64,000 nucleotides of DNA from Rana temporaria (lineage: Eukaryota > Chordata > Amphibia > Anura > Ranidae): contig NC_053489.1 in assembly GCF_905171775.1 (NCBI RefSeq), forward strand, positions 330,556,089 to 330,620,088, in the 5' to 3' direction. Made by a program: the position numbers and the translations under genes. The notes beneath the pieces are model-generated. The model searched no databases, had not been told where the DNA came from, and saw only the letters and a program-made list of their open reading frames with translations. Shown piece after piece: positions 10,341 through 22,311 of this stretch (positions within the stretch are counted from its first letter, which is position 1; each line of letters starts with the position of its first letter).

Positions 10341-11330
10341 TGGTACTAGTGTTTTCCTGCACCCAAATGTGGACATGCACTCGTTGCACTATAGTAGGGT
10401 GACTGTCACCAGAAACTTTAAAGATAAGCTCAAACCAGGTTTATTCTGAAGACCAACATTTCCAGACTACTGATACTGTTTTCCAAAAAAGCACAGTTTG
10501 AAAAACCATGAGAGATAATTAAAAATGAGTGTTTTGTAAACTGTTTTTGGAGGCTTAACAAAAAAATGCTAATTATGCACACCAAAGTTTGTAAACGATT
10601 TCTTTACTTTTTTGTGCAAAAACAATTTCAATAAAGTTTGAATATTGCAATTTGGTCGGTTGTTATCTTTATTAGTTTTTGTCCAGACAGGTATATCACT
10701 ATTGACGATGTTGCAGGTAATACAGTTGGTGGTGTGTACTATTGACATGACCTTTTGAAGTGACCATTCTTGGACATGAATATTTATCTTCCGGGTTAAA
10801 TGTTTTTCACCCATGCGCAGTAGCAACCATTTGTTTTTTAACAGACAATAAACGCATTAAACTTGCAATTTATCATTTGTTCGGCAGAAGTTTTCCAAGT
10901 GTGTCCTTTATTTTTTGGGCACAAACGATTACCAATTTGTGCCCATTAACTGGCTGAAAAATTACCAATTTTTGAACAAATTTTCATCTAATGTATGGCC
11001 ACCATCAGTTCAGTTTTAGTCATTAAGCATTTAGAGGAGTTTAGAGGCAGGGGTGTTTGAAGGCAGAGAAAAACCTACAACCAGTGCATCCAGAGGCAGT
11101 GGTTTTGGCAGAAAAAATGCTTGTAGACGTGTGTTAATGCTAGACCCATTTAATGATTGAATGTAAATTTATTTCAATAGCCAGAATAAATTATTATTCT
11201 AGCCAATTTAATTAATTAATGCCCAAGCGCTTGGCGCATCTAAACACACTCAAATGTGTTACACTCATTTACACACATCAATAATTTTTTCTGCCAAAAT
11301 GCTGCTGCCAGGAGGAAAGGAATCTAAAGG
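10341..11330. other. Unassigned AT-rich DNA
   Basis: No gene, terminal inverted repeat or tandem array was recognised. Short open frames lack domain signatures. Confidence 0.4.
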
Positions 11331-12130
11331 CCTGTACACACGATCAGATTTTCAGATGGGAATTGTGTGATGGCAGAGTTTTGATGCATAATCTGACCTT
11401 TTGTACACTCCATCAGATCGAATTTTCCGACAACAAATGTGTGATGTTGGATTATCTGATCGTGTGTACAGAAGTCCGTCGGAAAAAATCATAAGTACAA
11501 ACATGCATGCTCAGAAACAATGCTAACCATAATGCCCTGTACACACGATAGGTTAGTCTGATGAAAATGGTCTGATGGACCGTTTTAATCAGACCAAACC
11601 AATCGTGTGTGGGCCCCTTCGGTTATTTATCCATAGGTTAAAAAAATAGGAACTTGTTTTAAAATTATCTGATGGATAAAAAGCCTATAGAAAAAAACAA
11701 TCGTCAGTGGGTACTTCCATCGGTTAAAAATCCACGCATGCTCAGAATCAAGTCGACGCATGCTTGGAAGCATTGAACTTCGTTTTTTTCAGCACATCGT
11801 TGTGTTTTATGTCACCGCGTTCTGACACGATCGTTTTTTTTAACTGAGGGTGTGTAGGCACGACTGATCATCAGTCAGCTTCATCGGATAACTGATGGAA
11901 AAATCCATCAGACCGTTTTCATCAGACTAACCTATCGTGTGTACAGGGCATAAGACAACATTAGCAGAAGTTGCCCAAAGGGTGGCGCTAAAGAGCAGAA
12001 TAACCATGTAATTTCTGTTTATTAGCTGACAAAGTTTTGCCATTTGTATGCAGAGTTCATGGCCAACGCCCTTCGGACAAAATTCCACGGCTTTGTCCGA
12101 TGGAAATCCGATCTGTGTGCGAGGCATAAG
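11331..12130. mobile_element. Miniature DNA element interrupted by a second one
   Basis: The left end reads GGCCTGTACACACGATCAG and the far right end reads ATCTGTGTGCGAGGCATAA, whose reverse complement matches the left end and continues into a shared GATTT(T/C)CAGATGG-like segment. The two halves are separated by the complete element at 11533-11950 with TAA on both sides. A partial internal inverted copy of the terminus also occurs near 11441-11472. Confidence 0.65.
11533..11950. mobile_element. Miniature element with 36-bp inverted termini and TAA duplication
   Basis: The termini are nearly perfect over about 36 bases; the outermost bases are TGCCCTGTACACACGATAGG on the left and its reverse complement on the right. 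Flanks are TAA (11530-11532 and 11951-11953), a 3-bp TWA duplication typical of PIF/Harbinger elements. The interior matches the element at 8991-9328 in reverse orientation. It has no coding capacity, and it is nested inside the 11331-12130 element. Confidence 0.85.
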
Positions 12131-13110
12131 TGAGTTAGAAAATCTTTCAGTCTGCACGAGGCTTTAAGCCTATTGCATGCTTAAACCCAATAAAAACAAT
12201 CTTGATTCTTCTTGATTCCAATGTATTTCACCAAAATGGGCAATTTTTTTTTAAATCTTCAGATTTTCACTGAAGCTTCAGCAAAAGTTAAAATTACAGT
12301 TTTGCTGTATCCTATCAGACACTGTACATGTGTTCCAACTGCATATGCATGTCATTTCTCAGGGCTGACTGTTGGATAGTGACCATAGCAAAACATGCAA
12401 GCACAATGAGAATAGACTTGGACAGCCGAGACCTGTATGACATGGTGGCAATGCAAGCAAGCAATTGGGAGACAATATATAATCCTTACCTCATGACACT
12501 AATGGCACAACCACCAGGTTTAATTTTAATACAAATTGTAGGTTTCAAAATACTAAAAGTGACTTTTGTAACTATAGTCATATATAAGATATGATGTGAT
12601 TTTGGCAATTGGGTTGAAATTTACTTAACGGTATATTTAAGCCCAAAAACTAAAATGTAATATATTTAATCTTACCAAACCTTAGCTATGATGACTACAT
12701 TTGTCTTTTACTTTTCAGTAAGTACATACAATTTTCAGAAAATACCAGTCGATCCTGCCAAAAATCCAGCATCCTCGTCATTTTCAGTGAGCTTAAAATA
12801 TAGCAAAAAAATATATATATTTTTCTGTAATTTACTGGTCCAATCAATCCACCATGAAATGGAAATGAACAAAAGCAGATATGTTTGAAGTCGATCCTGT
12901 CCATGTTTGAAGTTCCTTCCTTATCATGGAGAAATTTGTGTAGACATGAACTGACCAGAAGTACATTACTAAGATTCACCTGGGAATAAGTAAAGAGAAA
13001 GCCTGAAAAAAAGAAAACTAATGTAGCCAATGCTTCTAATACTAGCCAATACTACTATTAAGCTGAAATATATATAAAAAATGCTTTTGGGTTTAGTTAC
13101 ACTTTAAGGC
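12131..13110. other. Unassigned AT-rich DNA
   Basis: No gene or element recognised. Several short frames lack motifs. Confidence 0.4.
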
Positions 13111-13115
13111 CAAAG

Positions 13116-13802
13116 GGCCAGATTCACATAGGAGAGCGGCGGCGTAACGTATCGTAGATACGTTACACCGCAGCAATTTTTCATCGCAAGTGCCTGATTC
13201 ACCAAGCACTTGCGATGAAAACCTACACCGACGGCCTCCGGCGCAAGGCGGGCCAATTTAATGGGCGTGTGCCATTTAAATTAGGCGTGCTCCCACGCCA
13301 GACCTACCGCGCATGCTCCGTTTCCAAACTCCCGTCGTGCATTGCGCGCCGTGACGTAATTTTTTCGAACGGCGATGCGCGTAGCGTAATTCCATATTCC
13401 CGGACGGCTTGCGCAACCGACGTTGATTTTTAAATTTCGACGCGGGAACGACGGCCATACTTTAGACAGCAATACACTTGCTGACTAAAGTTAGGGCACC
13501 TAAAACGACGACTAACTTTGCGACGGAAAACTAGACTAGCGGCGACGTAGCGAATGCGAAAATCCGTCGTGAATCGCCGTAACTCCTAATTTGCATACCC
13601 GACGCTGGTTTACGACGCGAACTCCCCCCAGCGGCGGCCGCGGTATTGCATCCTAAGATCCGACAGTGTAAAACAATTACACCTGTCGGATCTTCTGGCT
13701 ATCTATGCGTAACTGATTCTATGAATCAGTCGCATAGATAGAAACAGAGATACGACGGCGTATCAGCAGATACGCCGTCGTATCTCCACTGTGAATCTGG
13801 CC
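13116..13802. mobile_element. GGGCCAGATTCAC-family miniature element
   Basis: The ends are inverted copies: GGGCCAGATTCACATAG on the left and GTGAATCTGGCCC on the right. Just inside each end is a short palindrome of TACG-rich sequence (CGTATCGTAGATACG left, GCGTATCAGCAGATACGCC right). The flanks allow either a 3-bp AAA or a 5-bp CAAAG duplication. The interior is CpG-rich and non-coding. Related copies are at 44976-45601, 46182-46937 and 48375 onward; the 3-bp reading agrees with those copies. Confidence 0.85.
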
Positions 13803-13807
13803 CAAAG

Positions 13808-15838
13808 GTCTTACAACTGGGGTTACTAAAAAATGTAAGAAGATGGATTATAGTGGATTAACTCTCCCATATCTACCAAGAAGAGCAACATAAATTCTGA
13901 GACCATTTAGAAAATCAAAAAGTATGACTATTTGGAGATTTATGTATTTTGTGTGTGCTCTTTATAAATATAGTTGATAATATGATAGACCATTTTTTGG
14001 TAATTCCTTTATTTCTTATTACGTTATAATGCAGGTTTACATATTATTTTTTATTAAAGCGAACAATTCTGACAGCTGTTATAAAGGCATTTGCTTTATA
14101 ATATTTTGAAACTGTATAGAAAATAAGATTTTTGGAACACCATTAAAAATGGTAAATTATTCTTGTGAAAACTTGGATAGGGTGACCTTTTATCTCTAAA
14201 GACATGTACATTAAATGCCACTCTGTTCTATTTAATGATTTCTCATGAGTATGGTTTTTAGTCTACGTACAGTAGTAACTATTTCTCTTCCTTTATAGCA
14301 TTTCCCTTGTGATGATTTGTCCTGCCAGCTTTATTAGCAGTGTTTTTAAAGTCTTTCTTTTAGGCAAATCACAGAGCCAACATTTTATTTGGAAGCAATG
14401 TAAACTTCAAACCCCAAAGTGCCATTTTACTTACTGCTTATACATGTACACTGAAGACTTAAGAATTAATTTAAGCAGAATTCAACTCTAAAACACAGCA
14501 AGAGGAGTTTGATTATTATACTGTATGCTTGGCTAAAAATAACACTATCTCTCTATAGAGGTTACAGATGTAGATCTACTCATGGATGTCAGAAAACTTC
14601 TGAACTATATCTGCTAATGCAAATAGTTCAACTATTTGGAAGTTTCCTTTTTTAACTATGAGTACTAAAAGTCTGAGAAAAAAATTGTTGGTACTGCAAT
14701 TATGCATTACAATAATAGTACCAGAAGAAAAAGACTATAATATTGATATTTATTTCATAATGGCTAAATATGTCTATACAATTAGTGACTGATTTACTAA
14801 GGGTGTTGAGAATCTTTACCCAAAAGTTGTGTTAACATTCACTTTAATTATCAAAAAAAAAGCAATTTCTTGTTTATTTATTTTATCTGAACATTAATTA
14901 CTTTTCACATGATTGATTAATAAAAGTAAATATTTATGACATGTATTGAAGGAGGATTCTTAACTTCTTAAATAACTTCCTAAATAAATCAGGCTATTAG
15001 AGATTTTAAATGCATTACTGTTAAGAATTGTCCCCCTTCTTAACATAGCGGAGTTGATATACTAAAGGAGTAGAGACTGTTCACTTAGCAAAATGAATGT
15101 TCTATTTGCAAAGTAAATGTTTATTGAGTTTAGTAAATGAAACAAAACTGTGTTCACTACTAAAGCCTCCGTGTTTACTAAGCTGGCCGCCATACAATAG
15201 AATTTCAGCTGATTCAGAGGAATTTTCTGAAATTCTAATAGTGGGTGGCCATGTGAGGTCAGCAAAAGCCAATTACTCAATTAACTTTGTAGAAAGAGCA
15301 GGAACATAAATTGTAAGCAAAAAAATGTACTTTACCCAATCAGCTGCAGGCACTCTTATTATGGTAGCTACCACGGAAATGTTACATCAACTTGGCCTAC
15401 CAACTTTTTTTTATAAGAAGAAATGCCCCACTAATGAAAAAATTAAGGAGCTTCCCACTAGTCACCATCCCCCTACAGTCCCACTTAAACCCCTCCCATA
15501 TAATCATAAAAAAACACCACATGAACCACCACCTAAAAAAAAAGTTACCCTCTTGCAGCATGTATGAAAACGAACAGTGATCTGTTTCAGTAAATACTGA
15601 GCCAATTAATGTGCATATTCTGAACACACATGATATATAAATATTGCTATGATACTGTGCTGTGATGATAGATGGCCAGTCCCATCAGGTAAAAGCCTAT
15701 TTCATCTCTACAGATTTGCATACACTCCCTACAATACCAAAGTTAGTATACCAGAAGTCCTATTATAAAATAGTGCCTAATATGAACTTAGTGCCAATGG
15801 TAGAAAAAGGACTGTAAATATGTAGGAGCGGAATCCTA
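13808..15838. other. Unassigned AT-rich DNA
   Basis: Two kilobases of AT-rich sequence without a convincing gene. Around 15050-15190 there is a TTGATATACTAAAGGAG motif that looks like one end of a miniature element, but no matching right end was found. Confidence 0.4.
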
Positions 15839-15839
15839 C

Positions 15840-16725
15840 TTAACCACTTGAGACCAGCGCTGTAGACGAAAGACGTCCACAGCGCGGCTCTCAACTGCCG
15901 GGTGGACGTCCCTGGACGTCCTTTTATTTGCATTCCCGCGTGTGCCGCTGGGGGCGCGCAGCGGGGAAAAACTGTACCCAACGCAGGTACCCGCAATTGG
16001 CAGTGACAGCAGGGACGTGGAGCTCTGTGTGTAAACACAGAGTTCCACGTCCTGTCAGGGAGAGAGGAGACCGATGCTGTGTCCCTTGTACATAGGGACA
16101 CAGCATCGGTCACCTCTCCCAGTCAGTCCCCTCCAAACACAGTAACAATCACACCCAGGGAATACATCAATGCATTTTTATAGCACTGATCGCTGTATAA
16201 ATGTGATTGGTCCCAAAATAGTATCAACAGTGTCCGATATGTCCGCCGCAATATCGCAGGCCTGACCAAAAAATCGCAGATCGCCGCCGTTACTAGTAAA
16301 AAATAAAACATTTAAAAAAAAATCATAAATCTATCCCCTATTTTGTAGGCGCTATAACTTTTGCGCAAACCAATCAATATACGCTTATTGCGGGTTTTTT
16401 TACAAAAATATGTAAAAGAATATGTATCAGCCTAAACTGAGGAAATTATTTTTATTTTTTTTAAATTTGGGATATATTATAACAAAAAGTAAAAAATATT
16501 GTGTTTCTTTCTTTTTTTGTTTATATCGCAAAAAATAAAATTCGCAGAGATGATCAAATACCACCAAAAGAAAGCTCTATTTGTGGGGAAAAAAATGATA
16601 AAAATATAATTTGGGTACAATGTTGTATGACCGTGCAATTGTCATTAAAAATGCGTCAGCGCTGAAAGCTGAAAATTGGACTGGGCAGGAAGAGGGGTTT
16701 AAGTGCCCAGTAATGAAGTGGTTAA
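15840..16725 (-). mobile_element. TTAA-flanked repeat with CCACTT termini
   Basis: The element begins TTAACCACTTGAG and ends GAAGTGGTTAA, giving a TTAA target duplication and short CCACTT inverted ends. TTAA insertion is characteristic of piggyBac and Kolobok transposons. The interior includes GTAGGCGCTATAACTTTTGC and CAAATAGAGCTTTC-like words, the reverse complements of words in the copies at 23.5-24.6 and 27.0-27.9 kb. A GC-rich first 250 bases holds inverted words such as GTGTCCC...GGGACACAGC. No transposase is present. Confidence 0.8.
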
Positions 16726-17447
16726 ATTGAAAACCATAAATCATATATGGAATATGATATATATGCCAAACAAGAGATATCCAGTCAGCTAGATGGCTGA
16801 ATATGCAGTCTCTATTCTGCAAGTTGTGGTCTCATACCCTTCCCAGGTGGTGGAGGCATATACAATATCATATGGACAATTGGCCCATTGAGGCATCATC
16901 TATACAGTCACCCATATGAATTGGGGGAAAATTGTGCAAATACTGGTTGCATTTTTACATTGTCTGCTCTCACACATTCTGTGCATATCATTTACTATAT
17001 AGAGACTGTGCAATTATCACTGCTTATTTAGCAATCCAACTGTTTAGATATTTCCCGCTTGACATATACATCATATTCCATCTATGATTATGTTGTTATC
17101 AGCTTAAGCAAGACTCTAGTTCGATTCAATTGCAGTACTTGTTCTACCGTTGGGACTAAGTTTATATTGAGCATCATCATATCCAAGTACAGTCTTAGGT
17201 TGCATGTATTTTTTTCACTCTTTGTGAAGATAATACCAACATTGTTTTGGGTTTATATATTTATATAATTTATTATCATCATGCTATATTGTATGTATAC
17301 CTTGATTTTTATATAATACCATGACATACTATCAAATATATATTCTGAAAAACATTATATATCAATAATATAATGACCATCCACCATAACTTGTGTTGAG
17401 GTACGGACTCGACTAGATCTCTGAAGGTATGCTGTGGTGTCTGGGTA
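16726..17447. other. Unassigned AT-rich DNA
   Basis: No gene or element termini recognised. Confidence 0.4.
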
Positions 17448-17562
17448 TATGTGGCCAAACGAGACGGACTTGTAACTATATAGTCTTTGCAATCACTTGA
17501 TTTTAAAATCATGTGATTGCAAAGACTATATAGTTAAAAGTCTGTCCCATTTGGCCATGCCT
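17448..17562. repeat. Palindrome of about 115 bp
   Basis: The central 62 bases (17474-17535) are an almost perfect inverted repeat, with arms beginning AACTATATAGTCTTTGCAAT. The symmetry continues imperfectly outward for another 25 bases on each side (GGCCAAACGAGACGGACTT against AGTCTGTCCCATTTGGCC). There is essentially no loop, so the DNA could extrude a cruciform and an RNA copy would form a long hairpin. Confidence 0.85.
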
Positions 17563-18430
17563 ATTGACAAAGACATTATGACAAAACGTGTCTAGGCGTG
17601 ACCATATGGCTTGTGAATTCTGTCAGCTGCTGCAAACTCCACCCGGGTATCACCGTAGATGAGAATCCTATAATCGGTAAAGCGAGTATGGTGCTATGCT
17701 GTACAGTATGGTTATACCATAAGATGAAATTTGTTATCTATGTTAATATAAGTGCAATGTAAAATGGGGGTCTTTTTTGTGGGAATAACATTTTTTAAAC
17801 AGGTTCAAGCTATGAGAATTGTTTTTCCCTATGCCATGAGCCTGTCAGCAGCATCAGAGCTTGAATGATCATAGAAATTCAAGGATTCAAATGAACTGCT
17901 CAGGAGTTTTGACTGGGATATTGAAGAAGTAGCTTCCTCATATGTGCCTGTTAACAGAAAAGATTAACCAGAAATCGCTTACCCTATTTTGATGAGGGGA
18001 GTGTCACAACACATCTGTCAAGCTCCCTAATGAACACTCAACATGATTATGTTTTAAAACAAAGTATCAAATGTATAAGAAACTGTGGTTCAAATGATAA
18101 AACAGCGCTTGTTAGTGTTTAAAAGCAGCCCCATATAGAGCTTAATAAGAAAAATAGGTGGTGATGTGTTAGATGATCAAAAAAAGGTGTTAGTGCACCC
18201 TACACCAATTAGAGATTCACCAAAAAAATGTGGGTTACTCCCCCCTCCGGGGTGCAGGCTTACCACAAACAGGAAAAAAGATGTGTGTTGCTGTTTTCCT
18301 TATAGGACACACCATCCACAATTTTTCAAATAAATGTAACGGATAATCTCAGTGAGGGTACATGGAAACAAAGAAAACACAAAATAGTGTAATATGTCTT
18401 TAACTAGTAACCCCCACAGTAGTTAGGAAA
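17563..18430. other. Unassigned
   Basis: Just after the palindrome, TTGACAAAGACATTATGACAAAACGTGTC weakly resembles the hammerhead-like blocks seen at 1657 and 35100 (a CTGA-like word, a stem, then AAAACGYGTC), but key bases differ. Nothing else was recognised. Confidence 0.35.
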
Positions 18431-19401
18431 AGAGACTCCCACTAACGATGCCCGTACAGGAAAATAATTGTAAATGAACATCTAAGAAAAACGAGACTGG
18501 GTTCACCACTGTCACCGCCGTCCTTTGTGCAGCAGGGGCCGCACGAGTGCTTGTAGCGCTGGTAATACAGTGAGATCCGGCTGGTTAACAGAGTCACTTC
18601 CTTGTTGCGCTGTTGTAGCCTGACGTGTATCGTCACTTCCGACTTCGACAGAGGGCGTGGCTATACAGCGCTGTCTCTCTCTCTTTATACCCTATCAACT
18701 ACAGCTATTGGGCTCTGCACCAGTCTAAATCTGCCTTTGAGGACCAATTAAAGAAGAGATACAAGCATACTAAAACACCATTGATCTTTAGACACACCCA
18801 ACTTTGCTGTGATTGGCTGCAACACAGCGTGATTTTAAATACACATCTACTCTGCAGAGATTAATAGATTTTTACACATTAAAATAATCTATTTTGTTTA
18901 TTTGAATCATGTAGTATTGATCTTTCTGTCTATATATGACAAGCAGATCTATTACACTACGTTTCTACGTTGTTTTCCAGTTCCATTAAAGTGCAGTATA
19001 TCGGTTTCATATTTTCTTTTGTAAAGCCTTGAACAGCTCAGCTGACGTCTAGCCTTCCTTCCGGTTCGTGCTGCACCTATCAGGACCGGGGGAGGTACGA
19101 TCGTAACCAATAGCTGTAGTTGATAGGGTATAAAGAGAGAGACAGCGCTGTATAGCCACGCCCTCTGTCGAAGTCGGAAGTGACAAAACACATCAGGGCG
19201 TGGCTACAACGGCGCAACAAGGAAGTGACTCTGCGTTCCACAGTTAACCAGCCGGATCTCACTGTATTACCAGCGCTACAAGCACTCGTGTGGCCCCTGG
19301 TGCACAAAGGACGGTGGTGACAGCGGTGAACCCAGTCTCGTTTTTCTTAGATGTTCATTTACAATTATTTTCCTGTATGGGCATCATTAGTGGGAGTCTC
19401 T
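18431..19401. mobile_element. Foldback element, roughly 285-bp inverted arms
   Basis: Arms 18431-18711 and 19107-19401 are reverse complements with few differences. Examples are AGAGACTCCCACTAACGATG against its complement at the far right, and CCTATCAACTACAGCTATTGG against CCAATAGCTGTAGTTGATAGG at the inner edges. The roughly 395-base loop is AT-rich. Each arm contains TATACCCTATCAAC next to CTCTCTCTCTTTATA. There is no coding frame. It may be a foldback transposon or two copies of a terminal repeat in inverted orientation; no target duplication was identified. Confidence 0.85.
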
Positions 19402-19879
19402 TTATTTTAAATAGCAGCTTTTTGGGATTAATATCACTCTTCATCACTGATATTTCCTTTATTTTCTGACCAACTTACACCGGTTTCCTTTAAAACTTGG
19501 TAACAGTTGATACATTGTTCTCTGGCGCCGGAAGTGCACACTAGGTCTCGTTTGATGCACCTTACCTGTATGATTATGTTTTAGTTAGACTCACCTGTCA
19601 CAGGGTGCATTACTATAAACTGTGTGAATTTCAGTATTAATAGACTGAAGAGTGCTGCTTTGGCCACGTGGATCACTGGAGATTAAATTTGTATGCTTAC
19701 AAGTTTTTGATATCATGGCAGAAGCCTGTTCTTTTTACTTTATTTTTATTGGAGTATTTTTACCTAAGCGCTGGATGAGTGACTTTGGTTGCTTTAAGAT
19801 TTATATCTTTATTATATCCCTCAACAAACGTACAGATGATGATTTCCATAATCTTGCTATGCAAAGCCTAGTGGCAAGG
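19402..19879. other. Unassigned
   Basis: No gene recognised. It sits between the foldback element and the 3' side of an L1-like fragment and may include that LINE's 3' untranslated part. Confidence 0.35.
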
Positions 19880-21400
19880 AGAACATGAGTCACAACTAGT
19901 CTGAGGGTCGGAGGACTAGTCTCTGTGCCTATGTTCAAAATCGCCAGACTCAGTGAGGGGTTTAAGTTGAAACCTGGGATTTGCAATATCATTGCAACAA
20001 CCGCTAGCCAGGGAATAGAGAGTTTACTACAAGCTCAAACTATGTGGTATACGTTGCCAATTTGACTGCATTGCCTCCAGCAATGAGGAGAAGTGCTGTT
20101 GTGGAATTTGGAAATGCGGTAGGGTGTCAGATACCATCATAGCATAAGTTTGTGTGACATTTCCCATAGTCCAACACATTTGGTTGCTGCATAAGTCAAG
20201 GACATTGCTTTCTTCCATTGGGCTGTCCTAAAAGATGTCTCAAGATCTCTCTCCCAGACAAGAATTGGGGGGGACTTAAAAGAGTCTGCCTCCTTAATGG
20301 TTACATAGAATAAAGATATGCCTCTTGTGGGTCTGGCGCTGGATCTAAGAAATTGAGCTATCTTCAGTGGCACCTTACATTTTATACCAGGTATCTAATG
20401 CAATAAGGATGCTATGTGCAGATAATTGTAATGCTCAGTTTGTGGTAAGGCATATTCTGAGCATAGAGTGGATAATGTTTTGAGGGTATTATCCCTGTAT
20501 AGATCCGAGACCCAGGAGATGCCTTGATGGAACCAGTGGGACAGGGACAGGTCTGGGATAAGGTAGGTTAGTATTACAAGAGTTCATGCATAGATTTAAA
20601 ACCACTATAAGGGGTAGTGAATAACCTCCCTGTGTTAGGGTAGCTCGTACCATGGGAGGGAGAGTATTTGGTACATTTTACAAATAATAGCTTGCATGTA
20701 GATAGGCTACTAAATCACCATGCGTTAGCATCGCCCTTTCTAGTTCACGCCACAATGAGTGAGGTGATTATGTAAACCATTGTTTACTTTGTGCTAGATT
20801 TGCAGCTAGATAGCAATCCCATAGATCTGTGAGTCCCAGCCTACCTGCTACCCTGAGTTTAATCAGTTTTCAAAATGCACAAAAAGCCTTCCTCCCTTGC
20901 CAGAAATATTTATTTACCATAGATTGCAACATATTGTAATAGGATTGCAGGACTGGGATGGGTACTGTCCATTAACAGTTTAAATATCAGGGGTGAAAGT
21001 GGACATCCCTGCCTGGTGCCATTTGTGATTTGGAAGAGTTGAGAAAACATGCCAAAGGAATACCCTCTAGCTGAATGGGATGTGTATATTGCCAGAATTG
21101 CTGATAGGATGTGGCCAGAGAAACCACATTTTGAGAGCATTTTACTGAGGTAGCCCCAGTGCATCCTATCAAAAGTCTTCTACGCATCAAAAGCAAAGAG
21201 CAGAGAAGGCGTTCCAGACTGGTACGCCAAATGTATATCAGCAATCCATCCCCTCGTAGCATCTGAAGATTGGCTCACCTTGATAAAGCCAGACTGATCG
21301 ATATTGATCAAGGTTGGAATAATGTCCATCAGGTGGAGGGCAATGAGTTTAGTATAGATCTTGATGTCATTATTTAATAGTGAAATAGGGTGGAAATTTG
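19880..21400 (-). pseudogene. L1/Tx1-like LINE ORF2 fragment (reverse transcriptase)
   Basis: On the minus strand the first segment carries FHPISLLNNDIKIYTKLIA and DQSGFI, standard L1-group reverse transcriptase blocks. After a frameshift near 21180 a second segment carries HWGYLSKMLSKCGFSG and NGTRQGCPLSPLIF, the palm motif before the catalytic box. The YADD-containing part and everything downstream are decayed beyond simple reading. The fragment lacks the endonuclease and stops where the GC-rich foldback starts at about 21400. At least two frameshifts make it non-functional. It would belong to the same broad class as the intact L1 at 56.8-62.9 kb but is a different, older lineage. Confidence 0.85.
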
Positions 21401-21404
21401 GAGG

Positions 21405-22270
21405 TTCTCCGGTCTTCTTCTCGGTCCGCCAGCCTTCTCGTCCCCGGACCCAGCGTTTGAATTTGAATTGGGCCGCCGTGTTCCCGCTCCTGGGACCCGC
21501 CCCCCTCTGACGCCACAAGTAAACTCCTTAGAAGGTCATGTGCGTCAGAGGGGGGCGGGTCACATGAGTGTGACACGGCGGGAACTTCTTCTCCGGGCGG
21601 CGCGATTGAAATTGAATTCCCCCGCTGTGTGACGCTCTGTGACCCCGCCCCCCTCTGACGCACATGACCTTCTAAGGAGTTTACTTGTGGCGTCAGAGGG
21701 GGGCGGGTCCCAGGAGCGGGAACACGGCGGCCCAATTCAAATTCAAACGCTGGGTCCGGGGACGAGAAGGCTGGCGGACCGAGAAGAAGACCGGAGAAGA
21801 CACAAGATGCGAGGAGGCTGGCGGAAGGACGGAGAAGAAGACAGGACAAGACAACGGGCAAGATGCGTGACCAGAAGGCTGAAGGACGGACGGAGAAGAT
21901 AGAAGAAGACGTCGGGCAAGATGTGGGGTCTTCCAGATTCTGATAAGCCTCCCGCCCGCATACCCCCACAACCACCGGGCAAGGGTTGTGGGGATGAGAC
22001 CCTTGTCCCCATCAACATGGGGACATCCTCCCCATGTTGAGGGCATGTGGCCTGGTGCGGTTCAGGAGAGGGGGGGGGGCCGCACTCTGTCCCCCCTCTT
22101 TTCTGCGGCCGGCCAGGTCAACGTGCTCGGATAAGGGTCTGGTGTGGATTTTTAGGGGGACTCCACGCCATTTTTTTTTTCAATTTGGGGTGGAGTTCCC
22201 CTTAATATCCATTCCAGACCTGAAGGGCCTGGTAATTTAATTTGGAGGGACCCCCTTTTTTTTTTTTTTT
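21405..22270. mobile_element. GC-rich foldback core plus shared outer module
   Basis: Bases 21405-21570 and 21637-21798 are reverse complements (for example TTCTCCGGTCTTCTTCTCGG at the left edge), with a 66-base centre. After the right arm comes a purine-rich GAAGA stretch, then a module running from about 21930 (CAGATTCTGATAAGCC, CCACAACCACCGGGCAAGGG, CCTCCCCATGTTGAGGGC) to about 22270. That outer module recurs at 48841-49340 and in both arms of the 27915-30158 foldback. The long frames on both strands mirror each other because the DNA is palindromic and are not called as genes. The left outer module is missing at the L1 fragment boundary. Confidence 0.75.
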
Positions 22271-22311
22271 TTTAATGAGCAATGACTCTATTCTTTATAG
22301 CCATGAGTACT

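Noticed and set aside
21370..22046. Frames of 200 and 117 residues on the minus strand with mirrored plus-strand frames
   Set aside because: The DNA is palindromic, so the same peptides appear on both strands; GC content explains the lack of stops and no motif is present.
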